A stretch of 64,000 nt of DNA from Thalassobius sp034670005 (GCF_034670005.1 NZ_JAXMOH010000004.1:124001-188000); one strand, 5' to 3'; counted from the first letter of the stretch, positions 1 through 9,839 are shown. The notes: generated by a model not told the origin, from the letters alone. A program made the numbers and translations.

Positions 1-1467
1 TTCTAAGGCGCGCAGAGATTCGGTTAGTTGGTCTTCGACGTTGTAGTAGCGCGCACGTTCCCACATCTTGGGTCTACTGATGCCAGTCGATTTGTGCCGA
101 CCGATCAGATTACCATCCTCATCTTCGCCGTTGATTTCATACACCAGCAAATCCTGAGTGGTCAGAACGTCGCCTTCCATGCCCAGAACCTCGGTAATGT
201 GGGTGATCCGGCGCGACCCGTCGCGCAGACGTTGTGCCTGAACGATCACATCGACCGAACTGGCGATGATTTCACGGATCGTACGTGCTGGCAGGGCAGA
301 GCCGCCCATGGTGATCATAGCTTCCAGTCGGGACAAGGCATCACGGGGCGAATTGGCGTGTACCGTACCCATTGATCCGTCGTGACCGGTGTTCATGGCC
401 TGCAATAGATCAAAGGATTCAGGGCCTCGGACCTCGCCCACGATGATGCGTTCAGGGCGCATTCGCAGGCAGTTCTTGACCAGGTCGCGCATGGTGATTT
501 CACCGGTGCCTTCCAGGCTGGGCGGGCGGGTTTCAAGCCTGACGACATGTGGCTGCTGGAGTTGAAGTTCGGCGGCGTCTTCGCAGGTCACGATCCGTTC
601 TGACGTTTCGATATATCCCGCCAGACAGTTCAGCAACGTGGTCTTGCCTGACCCGGTGCCGCCGGAAACCAGAATGTTACAGCGCACCCGACCGATGATT
701 TTCAGGATGTCAGCCCCTTCGGGGGTGATTGATCCGAATTCGACGAGGTTTTGCAAGGTAAGGGAATCTTTGCGAAATTTCCGGATCGTCAGGGATGTTC
801 CATCAACAGCAAGAGGGGGCGCAATGACATTGACACGTGACCCGTCCGGAAGGCGCGCGTCACAGATCGGGCTGGATTCGTCGACCCGGCGGCCGACCTG
901 ACTGACGATGCGTTGACAGACGTTCAGCAATTGCTGGGAATCGTTGAAACGGATGCTGGTTTGCTGCATCTTGCCAGACACTTCGATAAAAATCGGATCG
1001 GTGCCGTTGACCATGATATCCGCAATATCATCGCGCGCCAGCAACGGCTCCAGCGGCCCATATCCCAGAATATCGTTGGTGATGTCGGAGATCAGCAATT
1101 GCTGTTCATCTTCCGAAATCACTTCTTTTTTCACGGCCAGAATATCCGTGATGTAATTGGCGATCTCGGTGCGTTCGGCGTCGGCCTCCATCTTGGCCAA
1201 CTGGCTGATATCAAGCATCGACATCAGCGTGTCCATGATCGAGCGTTTCAACGCGAAATAGGCAGTTTCACCCTCGGATGCGAATTTCAGTTTAAGCCCT
1301 TTGGAAACCGGTTTCGGTGATACCTGAGGGGTCGGTTTTCGCGCGGCCTTACGAACGGGGGCAGGGGTCTTGTCGACGGGCTCTTCCTTTGGCGCTTCGG
1401 TGACAACCGTGGCGAGTTTTGCAACTTGTGGCGTTTCTCTGATGGAGCCGGTTCTTTTCCCGAACAT
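1..1467 (-). CDS. cpaF: CpaF-type pilus assembly ATPase (3' end cut by window edge)
   Basis: Secretion ATPase that powers Flp/Tad (type IVc) pilus assembly at the inner membrane. Reading from the ATG at 1465-1467 gives 489 codons with no stop, so the C-terminus lies outside the window. After a roughly 50-residue Pro/Lys-rich N-terminus, the CpaF core shows the Walker A GGTGSGKTT (Lys275), the Walker B/His-box stretch ERIIVGEVRG and the MGTVHAN segment of GspE/VirB11-like ATPases. An AGAGG Shine-Dalgarno lies just upstream. No other tad gene is visible here; they would be expected beyond the left edge. The gene is divergent from the response regulator at 1720, and the shared intergenic region carries a 20-bp direct repeat. 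Confidence 0.95.
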   Translation of the reverse strand, partial: MFGKRTGSIRETPQVAKLATVVTEAPKEEPVDKTPAPVRKAARKPTPQVSPKPVSKGLKLKFASEGETAYFALKRSIMDTLMSMLDISQLAKMEADAERTEIANYITDILAVKKEVISEDEQQLLISDITNDILGYGPLEPLLARDDIADIMVNGTDPIFIEVSGKMQQTSIRFNDSQQLLNVCQRIVSQVGRRVDESSPICDARLPDGSRVNVIAPPLAVDGTSLTIRKFRKDSLTLQNLVEFGSITPEGADILKIIGRVRCNILVSGGTGSGKTTLLNCLAGYIETSERIVTCEDAAELQLQQPHVVRLETRPPSLEGTGEITMRDLVKNCLRMRPERIIVGEVRGPESFDLLQAMNTGHDGSMGTVHANSPRDALSRLEAMITMGGSALPARTIREIIASSVDVIVQAQRLRDGSRRITHITEVLGMEGDVLTTQDLLVYEINGEDEDGNLIGRHKSTGISRPKMWERARYYNVEDQLTESLRALE

Positions 1468-1569
1468 GGGGGACCTCTGCGCAGCTAAACTGATACGAAT
1501 GTGACTGCCGGGATGCGTCGGCACATCTCGAGCTGGTTTCAGTATTCGGGTGTTTCGGCAGACGAGCAA

Positions 1570-1607
1570 TTCAGCCGTATGGCCTAGCGTTCAGCCGTGT
1601 GGCCTAG
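1570..1607. repeat. Tandem 20-bp direct repeat, candidate operator
   Basis: Two 18-bp units, TTCAGCCGTATGGCCTAG and TTCAGCCGTGTGGCCTAG, differ at one base and repeat with a 20-bp period, about two helical turns. They lie between divergent cpaF and the response regulator gene. The core CGTATGGCCTA recurs near 24.7 kb. The spacing suits a regulator binding one DNA face, but the protein is unknown. Confidence 0.5.
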
Positions 1608-1719
1608 TTTTTCAGGGGAAAGTTCGTTTGGGTTCTACTCAGAAAGTATGTAGGCGGGCGACTTTTGGACCCGGCCTTTAGCTTTTTGCGTGAAAAATCC
1701 GGGGTCAGGAAAAGGTAGT

Positions 1720-3048
1720 ATGAAATCAAGGAATCGTACCCGGGCAATTGCTCAACTCAGAGCAGAGCGGAGACGACAGAATAAAAAGAGATGGATTGTT
1801 GGCATGAGTGATGGCACCCGTATTTCGCATTCTACCGATACTGAAATCGGAGGCGCTCCGCAGTTTCTGGAAGAGCAGGATTTACGTGTTCTGATCTTGT
1901 CCCAAGCGGAGGAAACGACGTTATGTGTAGATCCCCACGGTAAGATTTTTACGAATTTCGTGACCGATTGGGAAACGCTGACGCGAGAGTTGCGGCAACA
2001 TGACTACGGGCTTCTGGCGCTTGAAGTCGATGCCGACGGATCGTGTTTCGATAGCGAAAAATTCTCCCTGTTACGCAAGTCCAACCCGGATCTGCATGTT
2101 GCTCTGTTCGGTGCTTCTATCCCTGTTTCGGTGGCCCGCAATGCACTTAGGACTGGGATTACCGGCATTTTTCATACCGATCAGGACGATGCACCAATGG
2201 ATACGCCGTTGCGGCTTGTGGCCGAAGGCAAGGTATATCTGGAAAGCGCGATGGCAAGCCAGCTGATCGGTGAAACCGAACAATCCGATGAAAACGATCA
2301 GCCGGTGATTTCGTTGACTAATACCGTCGCTCTTGTTGCTGACGACGACGAATATTTCCGCATGGCGGTGGTGGCAATTCTGGAAGATGAATTCGGTTTC
2401 ACCGATATTTTGGAGGCAAGCAATCTGGAACAGGCGAAACAGCAGATGGATGGATGCAAACGCATCGATCTGGCGTTGTTTGATCTAGGCATGCCCGGAA
2501 TGTTCGGGGCCTCTTCGCTGCAGGGTTTGCGGCTGGAACACCCGCAAGTTCGGAAAATGGCGGTGGTTTCGGCCTCGCGAAATCGCAACGACGTATTGGA
2601 GGCGCTGGCCTCGGGTACCTATGGATATGTCGCCAAATCCGAAGGCATCAGCGAAATGAAGCATGCGTTGACGCAGATCCTAAAGGGCCGTGTCTATGCA
2701 CCAGCTTTGTTGCAGGAACCACCCGAAACGGTAAACAAACACGTCCGGTTTTCCGTTAATGGAACTGAGAGGGTAGTTCCCGATCGTGATCCGGAACAGG
2801 TGGCAGAAGCATCCCGCTATGTGCCTGACCCTCAGAACGAAGAAATTGACCTGGAAACGATCCCCGAACTTTCGCCACGACAGCGCAAAGTGCTCGAGTT
2901 GTTGGTTCAGGGCATGTCGAACAAAGAAATCGCCCGTGAACTGGATTTGGGTATCGGTACCGTCAAGGTTCACATGACGGCGCTGTTTTCGAAACTTGGC
3001 GTTTCGAACCGGACCTCCGCCGTCGCCGTCGGCGCCCGGTTGTTGTAA
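1720..3048 (+). CDS. LuxR-family response regulator with receiver domain
   Basis: DNA-binding response regulator, 442 residues. An N-terminal stretch (about residues 45-160) looks like a degenerate receiver fold without an obvious phospho-Asp. A canonical receiver follows (about 210-335) with the acidic pair in VADDDEYF and the phospho-acceptor Asp255 in LFDLGMPG. The C-terminus is a LuxR/FixJ helix-turn-helix (LSPRQRKVLELL, then MSNKEIARELDLG). An in-frame GTG exists at 1690, but the ATG at 1720 has AAAAGG at proper distance; a later ATG at 1804 is also possible. The next gene is a hybrid kinase starting 20 bp downstream, so the two very likely form a phosphorelay. Targets are not evident from sequence. 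Confidence 0.85.
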   Translation: MKSRNRTRAIAQLRAERRRQNKKRWIVGMSDGTRISHSTDTEIGGAPQFLEEQDLRVLILSQAEETTLCVDPHGKIFTNFVTDWETLTRELRQHDYGLLALEVDADGSCFDSEKFSLLRKSNPDLHVALFGASIPVSVARNALRTGITGIFHTDQDDAPMDTPLRLVAEGKVYLESAMASQLIGETEQSDENDQPVISLTNTVALVADDDEYFRMAVVAILEDEFGFTDILEASNLEQAKQQMDGCKRIDLALFDLGMPGMFGASSLQGLRLEHPQVRKMAVVSASRNRNDVLEALASGTYGYVAKSEGISEMKHALTQILKGRVYAPALLQEPPETVNKHVRFSVNGTERVVPDRDPEQVAEASRYVPDPQNEEIDLETIPELSPRQRKVLELLVQGMSNKEIARELDLGIGTVKVHMTALFSKLGVSNRTSAVAVGARLL

Positions 3049-3067
3049 CGCAGAGGTATCCCTTTTT

Positions 3068-5257
3068 ATGTCGAAAGACACGGATATCATGAAAACGCAG
3101 TTCGAGCCGGTAGATACCTACCGGCACGACAAGCGATTGCGCGGTGCGCTGATCACGCTCAGCTTTGCCGGGCTGCTGGCTGTCTTTTCCGTGTTCCAGA
3201 TATTCAACATCGTTCAATTCGTCACCAACGGGGCTCAGGATATTGCTGTATCCACGCAGCGATTGAAAGCTTTGCGCGATGTCGAAGCGATTGTCGCATC
3301 CATTGGTGTTGACGTTCCCGAATACCTTGCGGTGAACAGCACCGCGTTGCTTGCTGACGTCGAGGCGGAACTTACCGCCCGCTTCGATGATCTTGATGCC
3401 CGCGGATCCGACGAAGCCGGCATGGGGATTGACGCCTTGCACAACGCCACACTGGGGTTGATGACCAGCTTGCGAACCGCGATCAAAGCCCCCGACGAAA
3501 TCGCGCTGTGGGATGTGGTGGACATGCAGCGTACGGCGTTCGAGACATCTCTCCAGATTGCGATCTCTGAACAGGAACACATCGCGCATGGTGGTTTGTC
3601 TGGCTTGGTGGAAAAGTCGCAGTTTACCGTTTTCGCGCTGATTATCGTTCTGGCCGCTACCGTATTCTTGCTGACCACGGTTCTGATTACCGGATTTCGT
3701 GAAATGAAACACCGTGAAGAGGTGGAGCGGGATTTGCGCGCCGCAGTGCAACGCGCTAACGTTTCCAGTCAGGCCAAGTCGCAGTTTTTGGCCACGGTTA
3801 CGCATGAACTTCGTACGCCATTGAATGCGATCATCGGTTATTCCGAATTACTTGGCGGCGAAAAACTTAGCCGGGACCAACGGCAACAGGTGTCCCGCCT
3901 GACCAATGCGGGTCAAACGCTTAGCAGGATTGTCGATGATGTCCTTGATCTGTCGCGGATCGAAGCCGGGGCCATGGAATTTCGCGATGAATCCTTCTGC
4001 CCGCGCGAATTGGTGCAAGAAGCGATCGATCTTGTTTCGGTGCATTCCTGTGCCAAAGGATTGGTGCTTACATCGGAAACCGGTCGGGAAGTTCCAAAAT
4101 CTCTTCGTGGCGATCCGCTACGCCTGTCTCAGGTTCTCTTGAACCTGCTCAATAATGCGATCAAATTCACTCCTGAGGGTTTCGTCACGTTGCGGATGAC
4201 TTCGCGGAGAAACGATGACGGGACGGCGCAGTTGCGGTTCGAAATTCAGGACAGTGGTATCGGTATTTCGATCGCCGATCAGGATCGGTTGTTCCAGCGG
4301 TTTGCCCAGATGGATAACGGCACGCGTGCCTATCATGGCGGCAGTGGTCTTGGATTGTCTATCTCGCAAGGCCTGATCGAACAGATGGGCGGAAAAATTA
4401 ATGTATTCAGCCGTTTGGGCGAAGGGACAATTTTCTGGTTCCATGTGAACCTTCCGATTGTCGAACTCGAAACCGCGCTCGATGACGAAATTGAAGAAAT
4501 GCCTGCGTCACTGAACGAGCACGTTAACAGGGTGATGCTGATCGACGATAGTGAAGACACTGCTGATGTGTTGTGTCGGATCCTGCAGCGTGAAGGCGTG
4601 CGATGCGATGCGATCACCGACGTGTCGTTGGCTGTGGATCGGATCGTCGAATGTGCGCCGGACGTGATCCTGTGCGACATGCAAATGCCCAAGATCAGCG
4701 GACACGAATTGACACGCTGTATCCGCGCCTTGCCGAAGCCTTTTGGCGACATTCCGATTGTGGCCTTTTCCGCCAGCACTATGAAATCTGATATCGAAGA
4801 TATGTTGCTTGCCGGGGCGGATGGTTATTTGTCCAAACCCTTCCAGGCGCGTGATGTAACCGAAGCGATCCTCGCTGTCGTGACCAATCGTCCTGCGATC
4901 ATTGAAAAGGCCGCAGCACCGATCGTAACGGTTGCCGAAACACCCGGCGAACTGGAAGATCTTATTGATCTGATGGGTGCGGATTGGGCGTTGAAATTCA
5001 TTGAACGTCTGTCGCAGCGGCTTGAGCTTTTTTTCAAGGACAACAAGGATGTTGCGGAACAGATTTCATTGGTTCACAGCGTGGTCGCCGAGGCTGGTCA
5101 ATTGGGTCTGCGGGATTTGGCGTGGACGGCATCCGCACTGGAAGAAGCCTTGCGCGGGGGGACTCGATCCCTGAACGAAGAAGCCCGTTTCCGCAGTGAG
5201 GCGCGCAATTTCCTCTCGCGTCTGCCGGTTTATACGTCGCGCATCCGCCAGTCTTAA
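3068..5257 (+). CDS. Tripartite hybrid sensor kinase (HisKA-HATPase-REC-Hpt)
   Basis: Inner-membrane sensor kinase, 729 residues. Two TM helices (near residues 25-50 and 190-215) flank a periplasmic sensor region of about 140 residues with no recognised domain. Then come HisKA (THELRTPLN, His246), a HATPase with its GSGLGLSI G-box, a receiver with Asp537 in ILCDMQMP, and a C-terminal Hpt-like domain with His670 in VHSVVAEAGQLG, matching the spacing of the Hpt consensus. The protein therefore holds all four relay steps up to a separate regulator, presumably the gene just upstream. Start: ATG 3068 with AGAGG at 3052-3056; the frame is open further upstream but overlaps the regulator gene. Confidence 0.88.
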   Translation: MSKDTDIMKTQFEPVDTYRHDKRLRGALITLSFAGLLAVFSVFQIFNIVQFVTNGAQDIAVSTQRLKALRDVEAIVASIGVDVPEYLAVNSTALLADVEAELTARFDDLDARGSDEAGMGIDALHNATLGLMTSLRTAIKAPDEIALWDVVDMQRTAFETSLQIAISEQEHIAHGGLSGLVEKSQFTVFALIIVLAATVFLLTTVLITGFREMKHREEVERDLRAAVQRANVSSQAKSQFLATVTHELRTPLNAIIGYSELLGGEKLSRDQRQQVSRLTNAGQTLSRIVDDVLDLSRIEAGAMEFRDESFCPRELVQEAIDLVSVHSCAKGLVLTSETGREVPKSLRGDPLRLSQVLLNLLNNAIKFTPEGFVTLRMTSRRNDDGTAQLRFEIQDSGIGISIADQDRLFQRFAQMDNGTRAYHGGSGLGLSISQGLIEQMGGKINVFSRLGEGTIFWFHVNLPIVELETALDDEIEEMPASLNEHVNRVMLIDDSEDTADVLCRILQREGVRCDAITDVSLAVDRIVECAPDVILCDMQMPKISGHELTRCIRALPKPFGDIPIVAFSASTMKSDIEDMLLAGADGYLSKPFQARDVTEAILAVVTNRPAIIEKAAAPIVTVAETPGELEDLIDLMGADWALKFIERLSQRLELFFKDNKDVAEQISLVHSVVAEAGQLGLRDLAWTASALEEALRGGTRSLNEEARFRSEARNFLSRLPVYTSRIRQS

Positions 5258-5277
5258 TAACGTCCCCAACCACAGTT

Positions 5278-7794
5278 TCAGATGGCGGTTTGGTTACCCT
5301 GCCTCAGGATATCTTCCAACAATGATCGCATTTTCGCTTTATCTAGCGGTTTGGACAGAACTGCATCGGCCCCCATCCTGGTCATTTCATGCGAGTCTGG
5401 CGCGCCGCTAAGGCCGAAGATCACCCCATTATAGCCTTGTTCGCGCAAAGTTCTGGTCAATTCCATCCCGTTCATGCCGGGCAGATGGATGTCGGTGATC
5501 ACAACATCTGATTGCAGCGAATTGAACCGGTCCAGCAGGGCCTCTGCCGAAGATGCCCGATGCACCGAGGCAAAAATCTTCTTCAACTGGCGCTGCGTGA
5601 TTTCAGCGACCAAATCGTTGTCTTCGACCAAGGCAACGTGGAGGGCGGAAAGGTCGGTTTTTTCAGGCGTCGTAGGCGAGGCCGCAATCGGTGTTCGCGT
5701 GTCTTCCGCTTGCAACGGTACCGTGACGGTGAACCTTGCCCCTCCCAGCGGACTGCGATCGTAAAGCACCGAGCCGTTGAGGGTTTCCACGAATTTTTTG
5801 ACGATATACATGCCCAAACCTGTCCCTTCGGAGTCGGAAAAGACGCCGCTGTTTTGGCGGTTAAAGGGTTCAAACAGACCGGGAAGAAGGGCATCGGGAA
5901 TACCGTTGCCATTGTCTTCTATGGTCCAGATGCCTTCGAGGGTCTCATCGTGCAGTTTTTCGTGATACCCAATAACCAGTTGCTGGCCTCGGGAATGGAG
6001 CACAGCATTGCGGATCAGATTTCCCAGTACCTGATGCAGTCGTCCGAAATCGGTGATCCGTACCTGACTGTACTGCGGTGCAATGCGCAAATCGACCGAA
6101 ATTCCCGCCTCTTCGGCTATCATTCGGTATACGCCAGTCAGATGATTGAGGAATTCATTGGGCCGGAACGTGGACATGGTGGCCTGCGACAGGTCTTCGT
6201 CTCGTACTGCGCTGCCCAGATCTTTCATCAATGTCAGGCACTGGTCCAGAACAATGCCGAAGCGGGGCCCCAGTTTGTCCCAATCCTCCTGTTCATTCAT
6301 TTGATCCGCCAGCATTTTGAGGATCGCCACGGGGGTGTGCAATTCATGCGAGATTAGCGCAAACAGGCGATGTTGCCGGTCCTTACTGATTTCCAACTGA
6401 TGCAATGCATCCTCAAGCGCGCTGGATATGTTATGCAGTTCCGTGATGTCGGTGATCGTACCCAGTGAGACCAGCCCAAATTGCCAAGAGGTTTCAGAAA
6501 TGAAATTCATCCGAAAAACGCGGATGTCTTTGGCTTCGGAATAGGGCGCGGTATCGGACATGCGCACGATGATCTGTCGTGGCTCAGGGTCGTACCGTGC
6601 CCAAAGCTGCGATACCAAACGCGCATCATCCGGGTGCATCCGCTGGAATGTTTCGGGTCCGGATGCACTGAGTGGACGGTTTGGATTTCGGCGGATGTTT
6701 TCGTCAATCCAGAAGCGCTGCAATCCGGCGCTATAGACGAAATACCCAAATTTTGCGAATTCGAACGACGTTAAAAGCATTTCCTGAACGCGGGTGGCCT
6801 GACGTTCGAGCACATATCGGTTCAACAAGATCAGATCGCAGATCGAAAGTACGAGAAGCAGCGCTGCTGAAACCAAATGTTCCTGTGTTGTGCTTTGGGG
6901 GGCGTTCGGCAGGATTACGGCTTGCAGCAGCAATCCGGTCAAGCTGATTGAAATTGCAGTGGGCAGAGGAAAAATGAACCTCAGCACAAGAGCCAGAATG
7001 ATGGTCGTCACATGTTCGGTCTTCCAGCCAAGATAGCTGTCGATCAGACCGGAACCGAGGAACAGCAGCAACAGCGGCAAATAGCGTGGGATTTTGCTGA
7101 ATTTAGGCGGATACAACGTAATTATCAGCAACGAGGCCGCGATGGTGCCCCCTGTCACCATATGAGCAACGATCATCGGTGCCATCGACCCAAAAGTGCC
7201 GATCTTCAGGACTTCGGCCACATAAGCGGTTGCTGCCAGCGCCATGGCCAATCCAATAAGAATGGACATCACAAGAAGGGCCGATACCAATGCGACGCCC
7301 AATGTAATTTTGTTCGTTAAATTGGCGATCCTTTTCGATACGAACCGGGTGCTCAACCCAAGGGTGCCCCCCAGCACGAAATTGAATCCGGCCGCCAGTA
7401 GCAGAAATTTACCGATGCCGATGGATTGGGGTAAATTCAGGATTCCCGTATGGATAGCCCATGTGCTGGGAAACACGAAAAGAGGCAGGAATGCCGCAAT
7501 GAAAAAAAACAGCTTTTGGGGCGGGAAAACTGCAAATCCCAGTAATAGCAATACGGTGGCCGGGTGCGGCACATGTTGAACAATGGTCATTTCAGGCAGG
7601 CTGATCGGCGTCTGCGGATTGCAGACGGCATAGATCAATGCCGTCGAGAAACCTATCAACAGGAAGAATACGAACTCAAATCTACGATCCAGAAGGTCCT
7701 GAATCGCGAGAGTTCGCGGTTTTTGCAGCAGCGCTTGGATGAGCGGCCGGTCTTCTTCGCTTCCTACGCTGGGATAAATGTCGCGAGTGCGCAA
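5278..7794 (-). CDS. Multi-TM hybrid histidine kinase with C-terminal receiver
   Basis: Membrane sensor kinase, 838 residues. The N-terminal 320 residues form about eight to nine hydrophobic segments resembling a MASE-type integral membrane sensor. A PAS-like region (about 340-450) follows, then HisKA (ISHELHTPV, His483), a HATPase (EDNGNGIP, GTGLGMYI) and a receiver with Asp768 in VITDIHLPGMNG. The start is a TTG at 7792-7794: upstream stops leave little room, no early in-frame ATG exists, and GGAG lies ten bases ahead. It converges tail to tail with the other hybrid kinase, with 20 bp between them. Its partner regulator is not identified, though the neighbouring LuxR-type regulator is the obvious candidate. 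Confidence 0.85.
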   Translation of the reverse strand: MRTRDIYPSVGSEEDRPLIQALLQKPRTLAIQDLLDRRFEFVFFLLIGFSTALIYAVCNPQTPISLPEMTIVQHVPHPATVLLLLGFAVFPPQKLFFFIAAFLPLFVFPSTWAIHTGILNLPQSIGIGKFLLLAAGFNFVLGGTLGLSTRFVSKRIANLTNKITLGVALVSALLVMSILIGLAMALAATAYVAEVLKIGTFGSMAPMIVAHMVTGGTIAASLLIITLYPPKFSKIPRYLPLLLLFLGSGLIDSYLGWKTEHVTTIILALVLRFIFPLPTAISISLTGLLLQAVILPNAPQSTTQEHLVSAALLLVLSICDLILLNRYVLERQATRVQEMLLTSFEFAKFGYFVYSAGLQRFWIDENIRRNPNRPLSASGPETFQRMHPDDARLVSQLWARYDPEPRQIIVRMSDTAPYSEAKDIRVFRMNFISETSWQFGLVSLGTITDITELHNISSALEDALHQLEISKDRQHRLFALISHELHTPVAILKMLADQMNEQEDWDKLGPRFGIVLDQCLTLMKDLGSAVRDEDLSQATMSTFRPNEFLNHLTGVYRMIAEEAGISVDLRIAPQYSQVRITDFGRLHQVLGNLIRNAVLHSRGQQLVIGYHEKLHDETLEGIWTIEDNGNGIPDALLPGLFEPFNRQNSGVFSDSEGTGLGMYIVKKFVETLNGSVLYDRSPLGGARFTVTVPLQAEDTRTPIAASPTTPEKTDLSALHVALVEDNDLVAEITQRQLKKIFASVHRASSAEALLDRFNSLQSDVVITDIHLPGMNGMELTRTLREQGYNGVIFGLSGAPDSHEMTRMGADAVLSKPLDKAKMRSLLEDILRQGNQTAI

Positions 7795-8145
7795 TTTATG
7801 CGTTTCTCCGATGCTCTAAATGGACCCCCTAAAACAACAACGCAAACTCAACTTTTTAATTTGTTTGGGTGAGAAATAATACCTTAACGAATGAGCAGAC
7901 CAACAAAAACACCTTTGGCCAAACTGTGCAATCAGTAATTGGCTTTGTGTTTGGCGAAGCAGGGGAAAGGTGAAAATGTTTTCCCCTGCTGCAACATGAA
8001 CCTAAGTGCGATTCACTTTTTCGTGCCGTCAAACAATGTGGTCCGATGCAAGCATCGTAAAGATGAAGTATTCGGCAGCTACATCCATTAGATGGAGAGG
8101 ATGGTCACGGGCCGGCCCGGATTTAATGGGCCAAAGGAAAGAGGA
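7795..8145. other. Intergenic gap of about 350 bp
   Basis: AT-rich region between the 5' end of the hybrid kinase and the 3' end of the metal transporter operon. No convincing ORF. It holds the kinase promoter region and a strong hairpin (listed separately). Confidence 0.6.
7958..7990 (-). terminator. Perfect 11-bp stem-loop after sitD
   Basis: AGCAGGGGAAA and TTTCCCCTGCT pair perfectly around an 11-nt loop. It lies about 155 bp past the stop of the last transporter gene and could end that operon, although there is no long T-run. Confidence 0.45.
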
Positions 8146-8982
8146 TCAGACCGGTTTTTCCTGCCGGCGGCGGTTCACAAGGCTTTGCCGCGCAAAGGCC
8201 AGAAGGAAAAAGCCTGTCAGGATCAGGATGATCGTCGGGGCAGGGGCGCTGTCGATGAAGAAACTCAGATAGGTGCCCGCCAGCATCGAAACCATGCAGA
8301 CGCCGACCGCAACCGCCATCATCGCGCCAAATCGGCGCACGGTCAGAAAGGCAATGGCCCCCGGAGCGATCAGCAATCCGATTGCCAGGATCAGGCCGGA
8401 GGCAGACAGCGTCGCTACGATCGTCAGCGACAGTAGCGTCAGCAGCCCGTAATGCAGCAAGCCGACGCGCAGACCTGACACACGGGCCTGAGCGGGGTCG
8501 AATGCATGCAGCATCAGATCCTTCCAGTTCACAAGCAGCAGCACCGAAACGATCAGCGAAATGACCCCTGCAGTCCACAGATCCTCGGCTCCGACGCCCA
8601 GCATATTGCCGAACAGGATATGATCCAGATGCGCGTTGGTTTCGATCGAGGTATATAGAATGATGCCGATGCCAAACATGCTGGAAAACACCACGCCCAT
8701 CACTGTGTCCTGCTTTACCCGGCTGTTTTCGGACAAATAGCCAGTGGTTACCGCACAGAACATTCCGGCAGCGAAAGCGCCGATGATCAATGGAAGGCCA
8801 ATGATATAAGCCAGAACGATGCCCGGCAGGACCGCATGGCTGATGGCGTCGCCCATCAGTGCCCAGCCTTTCAGAACCAGGAAACACGATAGCAACGCCG
8901 TCGGTACAGCCACCATGGCGGCAATCCAGAAGGCGTTCTGCATGAAGGGGAATTGTAGCGGGAAAAGCAGGGTATCGATCAT
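8146..8982 (-). CDS. sitD: Manganese/iron ABC transporter permease (second permease)
   Basis: Inner-membrane permease of the ABC-3 (ZnuB/MntB/SitC-D) family, 278 residues with about eight TM segments. Family motifs include KGWALMGDAISHAVLPG near residue 45 and the cytoplasmic coupling region after LVNWKDLML. The ATG at 8980-8982 overlaps the stop of the first permease (ATGA), a translationally coupled arrangement. A longer open frame to 9201 runs over the neighbour and is rejected. The two consecutive permeases differ in sequence, as in SitC/SitD, so the channel is probably a heterodimer. The assignment to Mn rather than Zn rests on the binding protein SitA. Confidence 0.88.
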   Translation of the reverse strand: MIDTLLFPLQFPFMQNAFWIAAMVAVPTALLSCFLVLKGWALMGDAISHAVLPGIVLAYIIGLPLIIGAFAAGMFCAVTTGYLSENSRVKQDTVMGVVFSSMFGIGIILYTSIETNAHLDHILFGNMLGVGAEDLWTAGVISLIVSVLLLVNWKDLMLHAFDPAQARVSGLRVGLLHYGLLTLLSLTIVATLSASGLILAIGLLIAPGAIAFLTVRRFGAMMAVAVGVCMVSMLAGTYLSFFIDSAPAPTIILILTGFFLLAFARQSLVNRRRQEKPV

Positions 8983-9839
8983 GTTGCGTCCTCTTCCAGC
9001 GCGGCACGGGCCTTGGCGCGGGCGGCCAATAGCCCGTGTTTCGGGGCAAAGAAAAAGGCGGTCAGGAAAACCGATGCCTGCAGAGTGACGATAACGCCGC
9101 CGGTGGCCCCGTCCAGAAAATAGCTCAGATAAGCGCCGAAGAAGCTGCTCAGCACGCCGATTGTGACCGAGGTCATAATCAGGCGCGGGAAACGGTCGCA
9201 AAGCAGATAGGCAGTTGCCCCCGGCGTCACCACCATCGCAACGACCAGGAACGCCCCCACCGTTTGCATCGCCGCCACGACCGAGGCCGATAGCAGGGCA
9301 AAGAAGACCAGCTTGAGTACTTTGGGGTTGAGCCCGACAGACCGCGCGTGATTTTCATCGAAAAACGTGACCATCAGGTCTTTCCATTTGACGATCAGAA
9401 CCGCCAGTGACACGAAACCGATCAGGGCCAGCTGCAACGTGTCCTCAGGCGTGATCGCCAGGATATTGCCCATGGTGATCGTCTGCACGCTGATTGAGGT
9501 CGGGTTGATCGATACCATAAACAGCCCTAGTCCGAAAAAGCTGGTGAAGATCAACCCGATGATCACGTCGATTTTCAGCCCGGAACGGTCCGACAGAAAC
9601 AACATTGCACCGGCGGCCAGCCCACCGGCGATGAAGGCCCCCAACGCAAAGGGCAGGCCTAGCGCATAGGCCCCTACCACGCCCGGCACCACCGAATGGC
9701 TGAGCGCGTCACCGATCAGCGACCAGCCTTTCAGCATCAGATAGGCCGACAGAAATGCACAGACCCCGCCGACGAGCGCCGAGACCCACATCGCATTGGC
9801 CATATAGCCATAGCTGAAAGGTTCCAGCAGCAGGGTCAT
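8979..9839 (-). CDS. sitC: Manganese/iron ABC transporter permease (first permease)
   Basis: ABC-3 family inner-membrane permease, 286 residues, about eight TM helices, with the family segment KGWSLIGDALSHSVVPG near residue 40. The start at 9837-9839 overlaps the stop of the ATPase gene by four bases, and its own stop overlaps the start of the next permease, so sitB-sitC-sitD form one coupled unit. The paralogous permease downstream shares the same motif order. The C-terminus is Ala/Lys-rich and cytoplasmic. Confidence 0.88.
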   Translation of the reverse strand: MTLLLEPFSYGYMANAMWVSALVGGVCAFLSAYLMLKGWSLIGDALSHSVVPGVVGAYALGLPFALGAFIAGGLAAGAMLFLSDRSGLKIDVIIGLIFTSFFGLGLFMVSINPTSISVQTITMGNILAITPEDTLQLALIGFVSLAVLIVKWKDLMVTFFDENHARSVGLNPKVLKLVFFALLSASVVAAMQTVGAFLVVAMVVTPGATAYLLCDRFPRLIMTSVTIGVLSSFFGAYLSYFLDGATGGVIVTLQASVFLTAFFFAPKHGLLAARAKARAALEEDAT

